Positions 15,151 to 23,170 of a DNA stretch of 29,463 nucleotides are shown piece after piece. Made by a program: the position numbers and the translations under genes. This DNA is from a virus. The notes under the pieces were generated by a model. The model was not told the DNA's origin. It saw only the letters and a program-made list of their open reading frames with translations, and did no database searches. How positions within the stretch are numbered: position 1 is the first letter of the stretch; each line of letters opens with the position of its first letter. Location: IMG/VR virus record IMGVR_UViG_3300037961_000131, positions 1 through 29,463 of that record; one strand, given 5' to 3'.

Positions 15151-17070
15151 TTAGTCGTCTGAGGCTGCAACTTTTTCCAATAATACGCCTAAGTCTTCAC
15201 CACTATCGTAATACATTTCTAATAAAGTGTTTTTACTTAACTCATTACCAGTAGCTACACTAATCACCTTATCTTTATCTTTATCAAAATCTTTACCATA
15301 CAATTCTTCTTTTACTATATTTTCTAATGCAGCGGCATTAGCTTGTTTTTGAGTTAGTGGTGTTGGTGTAGATTCTCTTTGGAATCTTTTGTAAGCTTTT
15401 AATAGTTCTGGGTCTTGGCTTATGGTTTCTATTAGTTTAAGTTGATCTGGTATTTCACCTTCTTGTCTTACTCCCTCTGCCATTGCAGCCTCGCCAAAAG
15501 CTACGAATGGATTTACAGGCACAGGTCCAGCAACAGGTTTCATCATTGCTAAGAATCCTGCCATCATTTGTTTTGCAAACTCAGGATCTCTACCCACCTT
15601 TTCCATGTAACTAGATGGGAAAGCTTTTACATAGTCAAAGAATACAGGTGTTGCTCTGCCTGATTCAGCAGCTATAGCCATGGTTCTTTCTCTGAGTATG
15701 TCTCCTAGTCTATCTGAGGCTTCTACTTCTGTTGATTCTTCAGGAGTAATCGTACTTGTCTTAGGTCCTGAATCTTCATCATCACCAAACAAAGCCTTGC
15801 CTCCAAAATACAAACCTGTACCAACACCTGGATATAAAGTTGATCTTACAAACCCTCTAGTTGGGCTACCTCCACCTATTTTACTAAGAATATTTCTTCC
15901 AAAAGTATATGGGAGCATTGCTTCTTCTTTAACAATTGTGCTTACAGGTGGATCAGGTTTTTTATCCGTAATTTCTTTTTCTTTTTTTGTATCTTTTTTC
16001 TTTTTGAATTTATCTTTTATTTTACCGTACAGTTTACTTCCAAAAGCCGCCAATCCACCCTTTTTCATTCCTTCTGGTTCCATTTCCTCTTCTGCTAAAA
16101 CAGATGGTACACCTGCAATTTCAGCACCAATTTGACCTTGAATATAAGTTGCAGGACCACTAGTTCCTTTAATTAGAGGAATTTTCTTTTGAGCTTCAGA
16201 TATTTTTTTTAAAGCTTTAACTAATTTATACCCACCATAACCAAGTTTAATTAATTTTGCTGCTCCGTACGCTGGTGGAAAAAATAATAAAGGTAAAAGA
16301 GCCTTATCAACTTTGCTATCTGGATCAAAACCAAGATCAGTAAAATCTTTTATAGTTATATCACCTGGTATATTTTTATATTGCAAAAAATCTTCATCAA
16401 AAACACCTAGTCCAAAAGGACCACCCTCAGCATCATATTCAATTTCACCACCTTCTTGAAGCTTAACTATGCCTCCATCTTTTCTACCCATTAGTTCGTC
16501 AAACTCTTGATCTGCTATATCTCTAGCTTCTGCTTTTATACGCTCTTCTATTGGATTAGACATATACTCTTTTCCGTAAAAAGCTTTTCTAACTTGTTTA
16601 GGTAATGTTGCCAACATAGCTATACCTGTTGAAGCACCAAACTCTTTCATAGGTAATCCATCAGACTCTTCAAAAGCTTTACCACCTGGATAAAACCCTA
16701 CTCTTTCTTGGTATCTTGAAAGCAAAGGCATATCTCTTGCGACTTTACCTCTATCGTAACGCATTAAAAAATCAAATTCTTCATCTGTTATTTTGCTATA
16801 GTCTGGGGATCTTCTCGTTCTAAAAGAATCATAGTCACTAAGATATAATTTAGTTAAAATGTTTTCTAACATTTGAGATTCTTCTTCAGATAAATTAGTT
16901 ACATCTAATGGCCCACCATCTGCATAAGCAGCTATACCGCCGTTAGCTTTTTTAATAACTCCTCTACCCATAAGAATATCTTTTTGAGTTATCTTTCCGT
17001 CACCACTTAAATCAGGAAAGCCACCGTCTTTTAAATTTTTAGGCTCTAGCCCAGACATTATTCCTTGCAT
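15151..17070 (-). CDS. Virion-associated protein with EF-hand-like N-terminus
   Basis: A 639-residue protein. DLSGDGKITQKD at residues 20-31 fits the 12-residue Ca-binding EF-hand/dockerin loop (Asp1, Ser3, Asp5, Asp12). Glycine-rich phrases such as KDGGIVKLQEGGE and MKKGGLAAFG recur, as in tape-measure-like and ejection proteins of marine podoviruses. A strongly basic lysine run follows about residue 350, and a hydrophobic stretch lies near 255-275. It shares one base with the upstream 425-residue gene (TAATG). A structural or ejection role is inferred from its position between two such proteins. Confidence 0.6.
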   Translation of the reverse strand: MQGIMSGLEPKNLKDGGFPDLSGDGKITQKDILMGRGVIKKANGGIAAYADGGPLDVTNLSEEESQMLENILTKLYLSDYDSFRTRRSPDYSKITDEEFDFLMRYDRGKVARDMPLLSRYQERVGFYPGGKAFEESDGLPMKEFGASTGIAMLATLPKQVRKAFYGKEYMSNPIEERIKAEARDIADQEFDELMGRKDGGIVKLQEGGEIEYDAEGGPFGLGVFDEDFLQYKNIPGDITIKDFTDLGFDPDSKVDKALLPLLFFPPAYGAAKLIKLGYGGYKLVKALKKISEAQKKIPLIKGTSGPATYIQGQIGAEIAGVPSVLAEEEMEPEGMKKGGLAAFGSKLYGKIKDKFKKKKDTKKEKEITDKKPDPPVSTIVKEEAMLPYTFGRNILSKIGGGSPTRGFVRSTLYPGVGTGLYFGGKALFGDDEDSGPKTSTITPEESTEVEASDRLGDILRERTMAIAAESGRATPVFFDYVKAFPSSYMEKVGRDPEFAKQMMAGFLAMMKPVAGPVPVNPFVAFGEAAMAEGVRQEGEIPDQLKLIETISQDPELLKAYKRFQRESTPTPLTQKQANAAALENIVKEELYGKDFDKDKDKVISVATGNELSKNTLLEMYYDSGEDLGVLLEKVAASDD

Positions 17071-18347
17071 TACATCACCTTGCTGTAATCAACAGCGTAG
17101 TAACCATCCTTAACTACAACTGCCTCTGGTTTAACTTTTAATACTTCTTGAGCTAACAGACCCTCGCTTGGTTCTGTTTCAGCACCTATGTCCTTAGCTT
17201 TATCATTCCAATCCCACGTGTACCAACCGATACCTGGCTCAAGCTCACCTATCTTTGTAATGTTTTCTTTTAATTCTGCATCAGATGAGCCAAAGGGTGA
17301 ATATCCTAAAGCTCCCAATCCAGTCATAATAGTTCCAGCAGCACCTATTGCTTGTCCTAGTCCTGTTGGTTGCTGATAAACACCACGCTGATATGCACTT
17401 GTACCAGTACCACCAGAGATACCTCCCATTGGTGATCCAGCAAGTAATGCTTGACCTTGTTGTAATCTTTGTAATGGTTCTTGAGCAAGCTGTTGTGCTG
17501 CACCAAACTGTCTTGATAGTGCGGCTTGTTGTGTCGCTTGTCCTTGTGCTCCAAGTTGATTTAGCATATTAATTTGACTTCCTAACATACCTTGACCTTG
17601 TTGCCCTAGACCTGCAATGCCTTGACCTAAGGCTGCTTGCTGTCCACCTAAAGCTGCTTGTTGACCAGCTAATCCTGATTGTAAATTTGCAAGTCCAGCT
17701 TGTCTGCCTTGTTGTGCTTCAAATGATTGTCTTGCAGCGTCTTGTGCTCTGCCAAAACCTTGACTTCTAAGAGCACCTACAGCCTCAGCTGCACCTCTTC
17801 CTGTTGCTCTAGCTAGTTCTTCTTGGGCTATTCTACCTCTTGATCCACCAAACGCACCTTGGCTTATAGCTCTATCACGCAATCCTATGTCTTGTTGTGC
17901 TGCTGCTCGGTTTATGTCTTGAAGTGTTTGTTGCACCACTTGATCTTCGTATGGATCATAAAACATTGATGCACTTCTAGGATCAAACATTTGAGTTGCA
18001 CCAATACCGCTTTGTTCTGCTCTTTGTAATGCACCTATACCACCTGATACAGTTCCAGCACCTTCTTCTATCATGCCTCTAGCTTGATCTATGTAAGGTG
18101 CGAATTGACCTAAACCTTGTGAAGCTTGTCGTGCTTGTATTTGTAGTGGTGTAAGACCTGCTGTTTGTTCTATAGGTATGTCTCTAGGCCTTGATATTAA
18201 ACCCTCATATTCACCAGGTGATCCAAAGTAAGAGGCTAGTATTCTTCTTGAATAATCTTCAATATAAGGAGAAGTAAAAGAATAACCAGTTTGGGGGGTG
18301 GTTATAATGTCTGCTGGTGGTGCTGACTTTGTTTTACTAAGACACAT
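17070..18347 (-). CDS. Gln/Ala-rich internal virion protein with C-terminal S74 chaperone domain
   Basis: A 425-residue protein. The middle (about 95-300) is a Gln/Gly/Ala-rich helical region full of QQAALGGQ-type repeats. Residues 352-425 match the intramolecular chaperone (peptidase S74) domain of endosialidase-type tail spikes: SDAELKENI contains Ser355 and Lys360 in the Ser-x4-Lys spacing of the self-cleavage dyad, then WYTWDWN, GLLAQEV and DGYYAVDYSKVM. The protein stops right after that last phrase, so the usual C-terminal helix of the domain is absent. A trimeric tail or ejection protein is likely. The N-terminus starts MCLSKTKSAPPADIITTP. Confidence 0.7.
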   Translation of the reverse strand: MCLSKTKSAPPADIITTPQTGYSFTSPYIEDYSRRILASYFGSPGEYEGLISRPRDIPIEQTAGLTPLQIQARQASQGLGQFAPYIDQARGMIEEGAGTVSGGIGALQRAEQSGIGATQMFDPRSASMFYDPYEDQVVQQTLQDINRAAAQQDIGLRDRAISQGAFGGSRGRIAQEELARATGRGAAEAVGALRSQGFGRAQDAARQSFEAQQGRQAGLANLQSGLAGQQAALGGQQAALGQGIAGLGQQGQGMLGSQINMLNQLGAQGQATQQAALSRQFGAAQQLAQEPLQRLQQGQALLAGSPMGGISGGTGTSAYQRGVYQQPTGLGQAIGAAGTIMTGLGALGYSPFGSSDAELKENITKIGELEPGIGWYTWDWNDKAKDIGAETEPSEGLLAQEVLKVKPEAVVVKDGYYAVDYSKVM

Positions 18348-18353
18348 ATTTAT

Positions 18354-18827
18354 TTAATTCCTATAATACATACCACCTATTTGGTGGAAGCCTTTTTTAT
18401 CAAATAATTTTTTAGCTCGTTCAACTCCTTGTAAATTAAACACGCCCATTATTAAAGGCTTTTCTAGTTTATTAGCATAATCTATAACTGCATCTATTAA
18501 AAGATGTGAAGGCGATGTTTGATCTTTTAGGTTTCTGTATTCAGGTAAAACAAAAAACCATCCATCTCCTACATATTCTTCTGCTGACCACCAATGTTTA
18601 TCAGGTGCGACAGCTATACTACCTACGATTTTATCGCCATCACTTACATTATACACAATACCTTCAAACATAAAATGATTTATGTGAGCAGAAGCTCTTG
18701 ACCAATCTATTTCAGGAGACTGCTCTCCTGATAAAGAATGCTCTGTCCAAAAATTTTCAGATAAAAATTTTGCAATCTCTTGACCATTTTCAGCACTAGG
18801 AACTACAGTTTCTAATACTAAATTCAT
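18354..18827 (-). CDS. GNAT-family N-acetyltransferase
   Basis: A 157-residue protein with a GNAT-like layout: an N-terminal strand (LVLETVVPS), a middle strand IVGSIAVAP, GWFFVLPEYRN as the acetyl-CoA binding region entry, and LFDKKGFHQIGG at the end as the typical closing strand. The GNAT fold transfers acetyl from acetyl-CoA to a protein or small molecule. It sits among virion genes and overlaps the upstream 328-residue gene by 4 bases, which suggests it may modify a virion or host protein, as occurs for acetyltransferases reported among marine phage structural genes. The substrate is unknown. Confidence 0.72.
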   Translation of the reverse strand: MNLVLETVVPSAENGQEIAKFLSENFWTEHSLSGEQSPEIDWSRASAHINHFMFEGIVYNVSDGDKIVGSIAVAPDKHWWSAEEYVGDGWFFVLPEYRNLKDQTSPSHLLIDAVIDYANKLEKPLIMGVFNLQGVERAKKLFDKKGFHQIGGMYYRN

Positions 18828-19810
18828 GTCAACTTCTTAGCAAAATCTTCTCCAATTTTTTGCATTTCGTACATTTTACGAGCTCCGAGTAATCTTTGTT
18901 CGTATTCATCATCTGGATCTGCACCAGCTTGTAAACCTATACCTCTTACGGCAGCAGCGTTTACAACAAACTCGCCATCACTTAACATGGCTGGTATCTT
19001 GTCGCCTCGCTCTCCGCCTGGACCTGTAACTAATTCACTTCTATCTACAAACTTACCGTCTTTAGCATATAGTTGACTTGTAATTCTTCTTGGCTGTAAA
19101 TCATCAACAAAAGTTGCCTCTTTAGGCGGTGCCACCAAGGGGGAAAATGGCACGCCTTTCATTTGAGAGTAAAGTTTTGAGACCTCACTAGGATAAAATT
19201 TGTAAACAGCAGGGTTTTCTGATCGTGCATCTATGGTTATATCTGCACCTGGAGTTGTGCCTCTATAACGATTACCACCCATAGCACCAGAGGCACCGTA
19301 GCCTCTTGCTAATCTCATAACTTCTTGTTCTTCTTCTGTTAATGGTGTTGTTGTTCCAGCACCTAAAACATTATTAATATAATCCTTTATATTAAAATCA
19401 TCAGCTATAAAATCTCTTTCGTATAAACTACCCAAACCACCTGGCATACCACCTCTTCTAAAACCTTGTGGCATTAATGTTTCAGGATCTGGTCTTCTTA
19501 TTTTAGGTATGATTGCTTCAATTCCTGCAACCTTACCTGGTCTTACTAAAGGAGCAAAGTCTGATGACTCTCCTATCATTGAAAGCATTTCTCCTATTAT
19601 TGTAGCTCTGTCTTCGTCAGGATCTAAGCCTGCAATTCTATTTTGAAAATCTTTTAAGTCTTTTAGTGCTTCGTCTTGAGCTTCATCATAACCAGGCATT
19701 CCACCCATAAAGTAGCCTGGCACATCATAACCGAACTTGTCTTCTACTAAGGCAGGGTTTTCTTTTGCTAGTGCCTGTATCCCTTTGTTTCCTTCAGATA
19801 ATTTTTTCAT
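18824..19810 (-). CDS. Virion-associated protein with GDKIPAMLSDGEFVVNA motif
   Basis: A 328-residue protein. Near its end it has GGERGDKIPAMLSDGEFVVN (about residues 265-285), a phrase I recognise from structural and tape-measure-like proteins of marine podo- and myoviruses. The first 100 residues are acidic, glycine/methionine-rich and mainly helical. No enzymatic site is visible. It lies between the 111-residue gene and the acetyltransferase in the same packed late operon, so a small structural role is the best guess. Confidence 0.55.
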   Translation of the reverse strand: MKKLSEGNKGIQALAKENPALVEDKFGYDVPGYFMGGMPGYDEAQDEALKDLKDFQNRIAGLDPDEDRATIIGEMLSMIGESSDFAPLVRPGKVAGIEAIIPKIRRPDPETLMPQGFRRGGMPGGLGSLYERDFIADDFNIKDYINNVLGAGTTTPLTEEEQEVMRLARGYGASGAMGGNRYRGTTPGADITIDARSENPAVYKFYPSEVSKLYSQMKGVPFSPLVAPPKEATFVDDLQPRRITSQLYAKDGKFVDRSELVTGPGGERGDKIPAMLSDGEFVVNAAAVRGIGLQAGADPDDEYEQRLLGARKMYEMQKIGEDFAKKLT

Positions 19811-19812
19811 AT

Positions 19813-20148
19813 TTAATTTGCAGTTATATTGATGGATATATCTCCGTTGGTTTTAACAGAGAGTGATCCTACTGATGCAGTCATCTCAAAGCCTTGTGCA
19901 TTGCTTGGAGTATGTAACTGTATCCATTGATTGCCAGTATAAACCTGTAAAACATCAATAGATGTATTCCATATTACATCACCAGCGTTAAAATTTAAAG
20001 ATGATATTTCAGAATCACTAAACTGTGGTGTAGAGTTTGTATCAAATTTACCTAAGTTTATTTCAAGTATTCTAATTAATCGGTTAAAAGTTCCTGCTTC
20101 AACTTGACCATTTGCTTGAGGTAATCTTGTTTCAAGTAGTTTAGCCAC
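19813..20148 (-). CDS. Small virion-operon protein of unknown function
   Basis: A 111-residue protein starting MAKLLETRLPQANGQVEAGTF, with a helical N-terminal half and a beta-rich C-terminal half (GNQWIQLHTP, then SLSVKTNGDISINITAN). The pattern is reminiscent of small trimerising tail or fiber-base proteins. No domain is recognised. Its start shares a base with the stop of the 627-residue gene, so it is translationally coupled. Confidence 0.55.
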   Translation of the reverse strand: MAKLLETRLPQANGQVEAGTFNRLIRILEINLGKFDTNSTPQFSDSEISSLNFNAGDVIWNTSIDVLQVYTGNQWIQLHTPSNAQGFEMTASVGSLSVKTNGDISINITAN

Positions 20149-22031
20149 TACCTTCTACCATCGTTTTTAACATCTATTCTACTAGAACCTAGCCTCCATC
20201 TAAAACCTGTTCGCACTCCTGTAGCTGCGTCATCATCAGATTGAACTCTAAGAACTAGCTGTCTGCCTCTAGCACGTGTAAAGTTTTGTTGTGTAGAGCT
20301 AGTAACATCGTTTGTTGAGTTGGTGGTTAAGGTATCGCCTGGAAAGTTACGAGTTTTAAGAACAAAGTTTATTTGACCACTTGATGCATCTGTACCAAAA
20401 AACTTAACATCAGGAATAATTCTGCTAATAAAACCAAAACTATCTCCGTCTTCTATATCTATATCGCCTGACTCTATATAAACATTGTCCATTGGCGATC
20501 CGTCATCATCATCAGAATTTTCGTGAATATATAAGTATCCTGTGCTGTTGCTTTGACCTGTAGCTTTTGGTTTTTCAAACACACCTTCATCTAGCCAAGC
20601 TGTTCTTGATAGGTTTCCTATACTCCAAACACCTTCTAAATAATTATAAGTAACATATCTATCTATTTCATCAGATGAAGATGAACAGTAAAACCAACCA
20701 ACCTCGTTAAACTCTTTGTTTGTAAAAGCTATGGTTTTAAATGATTGAGATGAATTAAAATCATCTAACACATAATTTAACACGCTACATACTAATCTTT
20801 TTACCGATCCTGAATATATATAAAAACCATCTCTTGCCATCCAATACACACCATCTGGTGCGTTTATTGCTGCATTAGGAGATATAAGTCCTACGTTTTC
20901 ATTTATAAGATTAACACCAAAAGTAAATGGTGCACCTACAAACTGCATACTATACAAAGATGTATCAGTCCAAATAAGTATTTCTTGTCTTGATCTCAAA
21001 CCACCTACTATTTGTGATCCTGACGATAGTCTTAGTGAACCTGCTGTATTAGTAGCAGTCGGCTCCCAGTTAGTTGCACTTTCTTGATCTGAAAATGCTA
21101 TAAGCATAGGATCTATAACACCTGTTCTTGAACTACCACTAATAGGATCAGCACCTAAAACTATAACATGCCTATCAATATCGCTTACGATTACTTGTAA
21201 TCCTCTAGTTGGTACAAGATTAGCACCACTTAAACTACTTAACTCAACTGCTCTAGTGCTAGTTCCATTAGTCTCATCCCAATAATAAATACTGCCTGCT
21301 CTTGGGTTTATAATTAAATCCTCTCCAAAAGCATCGTGTGACCACAATCTTAACTGTCCAGTTTCTGTTATTGATGTTCCTGAACCCCAAGTACCACCGC
21401 CCCATGTGCCAGCACCCCAGCCTGTTGATGCTACAAAAACATCTAGTCCTACATTTATTTGATAAGCACCTACAACAGAGGAGCCACCATTACCGCTATC
21501 TGAGGAGTTTGCAGTAACTGTAGAACCAGATGTATCTTTTGCTTCTATGGTGTAACTATTTGCATTTACTATGGTTGCTATTTGATATTCTTGATTAAGA
21601 ACAGCAGCAGTAATGTTGCCACCTAAACTAGATGCACCACTAAATGTAACAAAATCATTTTGCACAGCACCATGACCTGTATCTGCAACTGTTATTGTTG
21701 CATCGCCATTGCTCGCAGAAAATGTTACATCGCCTGCACCTGTGGTTGATCTTATTGGAGTAACATCATCAAAAGCAGATCCCTCTTTAATATAATATTT
21801 AAAAGTAGTTCCAAGTCCTAAATATTTAGTTGAGCTTAAAGCAACCCAACCTAACAGTGCTCTGCCTGTACCTAAGTAAGACGCACTGGTTTCTTTTTCC
21901 CAACCGCCTATTTTTTCTGGTAGTCCTTTTCTAAACCTAACTAAATTACCATCTGTCCAACCTCCCTTACTCATAAGGTCAGTCATTTCTTTGTTGATTC
22001 CCGGATTAAATTGTAATTTAGTTAATGGCAT
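20148..22031 (-). CDS. Packaged-DNA-stabilisation-like / tail connector protein
   Basis: A 627-residue, beta-rich, Ser/Thr/Asp-rich protein. The start MPLTKLQFNPGINKEMTDLM, then GGWTDGNLVRFRKGLPEKIG, is the signature of phage stabilisation proteins of the P22 gp10 kind, which plug the portal and hold the packaged genome. Internal phrases such as WGAGTWGGGTWGSG and GVYWMARDGFYIYSG suggest propeller-like strands. It follows the lysozyme gene and opens the virion part of the late operon. Family recognition is from the N-terminus only. Confidence 0.6.
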   Translation of the reverse strand: MPLTKLQFNPGINKEMTDLMSKGGWTDGNLVRFRKGLPEKIGGWEKETSASYLGTGRALLGWVALSSTKYLGLGTTFKYYIKEGSAFDDVTPIRSTTGAGDVTFSASNGDATITVADTGHGAVQNDFVTFSGASSLGGNITAAVLNQEYQIATIVNANSYTIEAKDTSGSTVTANSSDSGNGGSSVVGAYQINVGLDVFVASTGWGAGTWGGGTWGSGTSITETGQLRLWSHDAFGEDLIINPRAGSIYYWDETNGTSTRAVELSSLSGANLVPTRGLQVIVSDIDRHVIVLGADPISGSSRTGVIDPMLIAFSDQESATNWEPTATNTAGSLRLSSGSQIVGGLRSRQEILIWTDTSLYSMQFVGAPFTFGVNLINENVGLISPNAAINAPDGVYWMARDGFYIYSGSVKRLVCSVLNYVLDDFNSSQSFKTIAFTNKEFNEVGWFYCSSSSDEIDRYVTYNYLEGVWSIGNLSRTAWLDEGVFEKPKATGQSNSTGYLYIHENSDDDDGSPMDNVYIESGDIDIEDGDSFGFISRIIPDVKFFGTDASSGQINFVLKTRNFPGDTLTTNSTNDVTSSTQQNFTRARGRQLVLRVQSDDDAATGVRTGFRWRLGSSRIDVKNDGRR

Positions 22032-22033
22032 AG

Positions 22034-22477
22034 TTATACCTCATGCCATTCTTTACCTTCAAACAATAAGGCTTCTGCTTCTCTCCTTCTTATTAAACCT
22101 TGTAAAACTTTACCGCCTGCTTTGTTCCAACGTTTAATTTGTGCAGGCACTCCCTCATAATCTTTATTATTTAAAACTTTTAACAAAGTAGAGTTTTTAA
22201 GATTGGTTGATCCAAGATTAAATGTCCAAGATACTAAAGCATCAAATTGATTTTGCTCTAATGGCACTTCAACAAGCTTGTTTACAGACTCTTCAAATAC
22301 TGCTACATCCTCAAGTAATAACATTTCTGCTCTTTCTTGCGATATTTCCATACCTTCATTTACACCATCAGTGCTTCCATATCCTATAGTCCAAACACCT
22401 GCAGCACACTTATATGCTTCAAGCTCACAACCCTCAAACTTTTTAATTAAGGAAAGTCCCTCTTGTGATATATTCAT
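22034..22477 (-). CDS. GH24 (T4-type) lysozyme endolysin
   Basis: A 147-residue endolysin that cleaves peptidoglycan glycan strands. I start it at the ATG at 22477 (MNISQEGLSLIKKFEG) because AAAGGAG lies just before it and overlaps the holin stop. Upstream codons could add 19 residues with no ribosome site. The catalytic pattern E-x8-C-x5-T is present as Glu15, Cys24 and Thr30 (KKFEGCELEAYKCAAGVWTI); Cys replaces Asp, as in some phage endolysins. A late WxxxGGKVLQGLIRRREAE block is also conserved. No signal or SAR segment is visible, so it should wait in the cytoplasm for the holin. The neighbours are the 3TM holin upstream and a virion gene downstream. Confidence 0.92.
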   Translation of the reverse strand: MNISQEGLSLIKKFEGCELEAYKCAAGVWTIGYGSTDGVNEGMEISQERAEMLLLEDVAVFEESVNKLVEVPLEQNQFDALVSWTFNLGSTNLKNSTLLKVLNNKDYEGVPAQIKRWNKAGGKVLQGLIRRREAEALLFEGKEWHEV

Positions 22478-22478
22478 A

Positions 22479-22958
22479 TTACTCTCCTTTATCGTTGGTG
22501 TGAGATGCTCCGAAATAAAACGAAATAATAGCACTTGCTAATCCTCCAAGATAACCAAGCACTAAATTTATTAATGCTTCAGAATTTTGTTCAGGTGGTT
22601 GTAGTGTTACTAAAAAAATATAACCAAGAAAACCACCTATGGTAAATAAACCTATAATCCTAGCAGTCCAATCTTTGCTGAACATACCTCTAGCATGTTG
22701 TTTTTCTTGTGCTTCAAGTTTAAAAACATCCACATCTAATTCTTTCATTTGTACTTCAAACTCTTGTTCAGCTTTTTTAAGTTCAATCATTTGTTCTGGT
22801 GTTGCATTTTGCACTGCTTTTTGAACAGACTTTTGATCTGCTGGACATCCTAAAACTTCTGCTATTTTACCCAAAGCCATGTTACCCATAGGCCCTGCAA
22901 TTGCTGTTCCTAGTGTTGGTGCTACAGCTCCAACTATATTTTTTAACAATCCTTTCAT
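22479..22958 (-). CDS. 3TM holin (gene-transfer-agent holin type)
   Basis: A 159-residue membrane protein. Its N-terminal half is helical and charged, with LGCPADQKSVQKAVQNATPE and a Lys/Glu-rich helix at about 57-85. Two clear membrane segments (about 101-119 and 130-150) follow, as in the 'holin of 3TMs' family found in gene transfer agents. It would form the inner-membrane lesion that lets the GH24 lysozyme reach the wall. The gene ends two bases before the lysozyme ATG and overlaps the XhlA-like gene by 4 bases. Confidence 0.82.
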   Translation of the reverse strand: MKGLLKNIVGAVAPTLGTAIAGPMGNMALGKIAEVLGCPADQKSVQKAVQNATPEQMIELKKAEQEFEVQMKELDVDVFKLEAQEKQHARGMFSKDWTARIIGLFTIGGFLGYIFLVTLQPPEQNSEALINLVLGYLGGLASAIISFYFGASHTNDKGE

Positions 22959-23170
22959 ATTAATATACTCGTTAATACAGCTATACCAATCGCACCAAGA
23001 AAGCCAAACACTCCAAAGGTAGTGGCCTTTATGGTTGAATTAATATAGGTAATTTCTTGTTTTATATCGGAAAACTCGTTAAAAGCAGTTTTCCAACGCT
23101 CATGTGATATAGTTTCTAACTTTGTTAGTCTCTCTGCTACATCGTTTACTGTCATTTTTTTATTAACCAT
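22955..23170 (-). CDS. XhlA-like small holin/hemolysin-type membrane protein
   Basis: A 71-residue protein with an N-terminal coiled coil (about 3-45) and one C-terminal membrane helix (ATTFGVFGFLGAIGIAVLTSILI). This layout matches XhlA-type phage lysis proteins, which partner a holin. It overlaps the cyclase gene stop by 8 bases and the holin start by 4, so it links the curli-type module to the lysis genes in one transcript. Family assignment is by layout, not a specific motif. Confidence 0.7.
   Translation of the reverse strand: MVNKKMTVNDVAERLTKLETISHERWKTAFNEFSDIKQEITYINSTIKATTFGVFGFLGAIGIAVLTSILI

Noticed and set aside
17348-17572. Plus- and minus-strand frames inside the Gln-rich virion gene
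   Set aside because: Produced by the repetitive Gln codons; the S74-bearing frame is the real one.
22478-22534. Upstream extension of the lysozyme (LLFRFISEHLTP) as a signal or SAR anchor
   Set aside because: The segment is too short and polar, has no ribosome site, and lies inside the holin gene; AAAGGAG supports the ATG at 22477.
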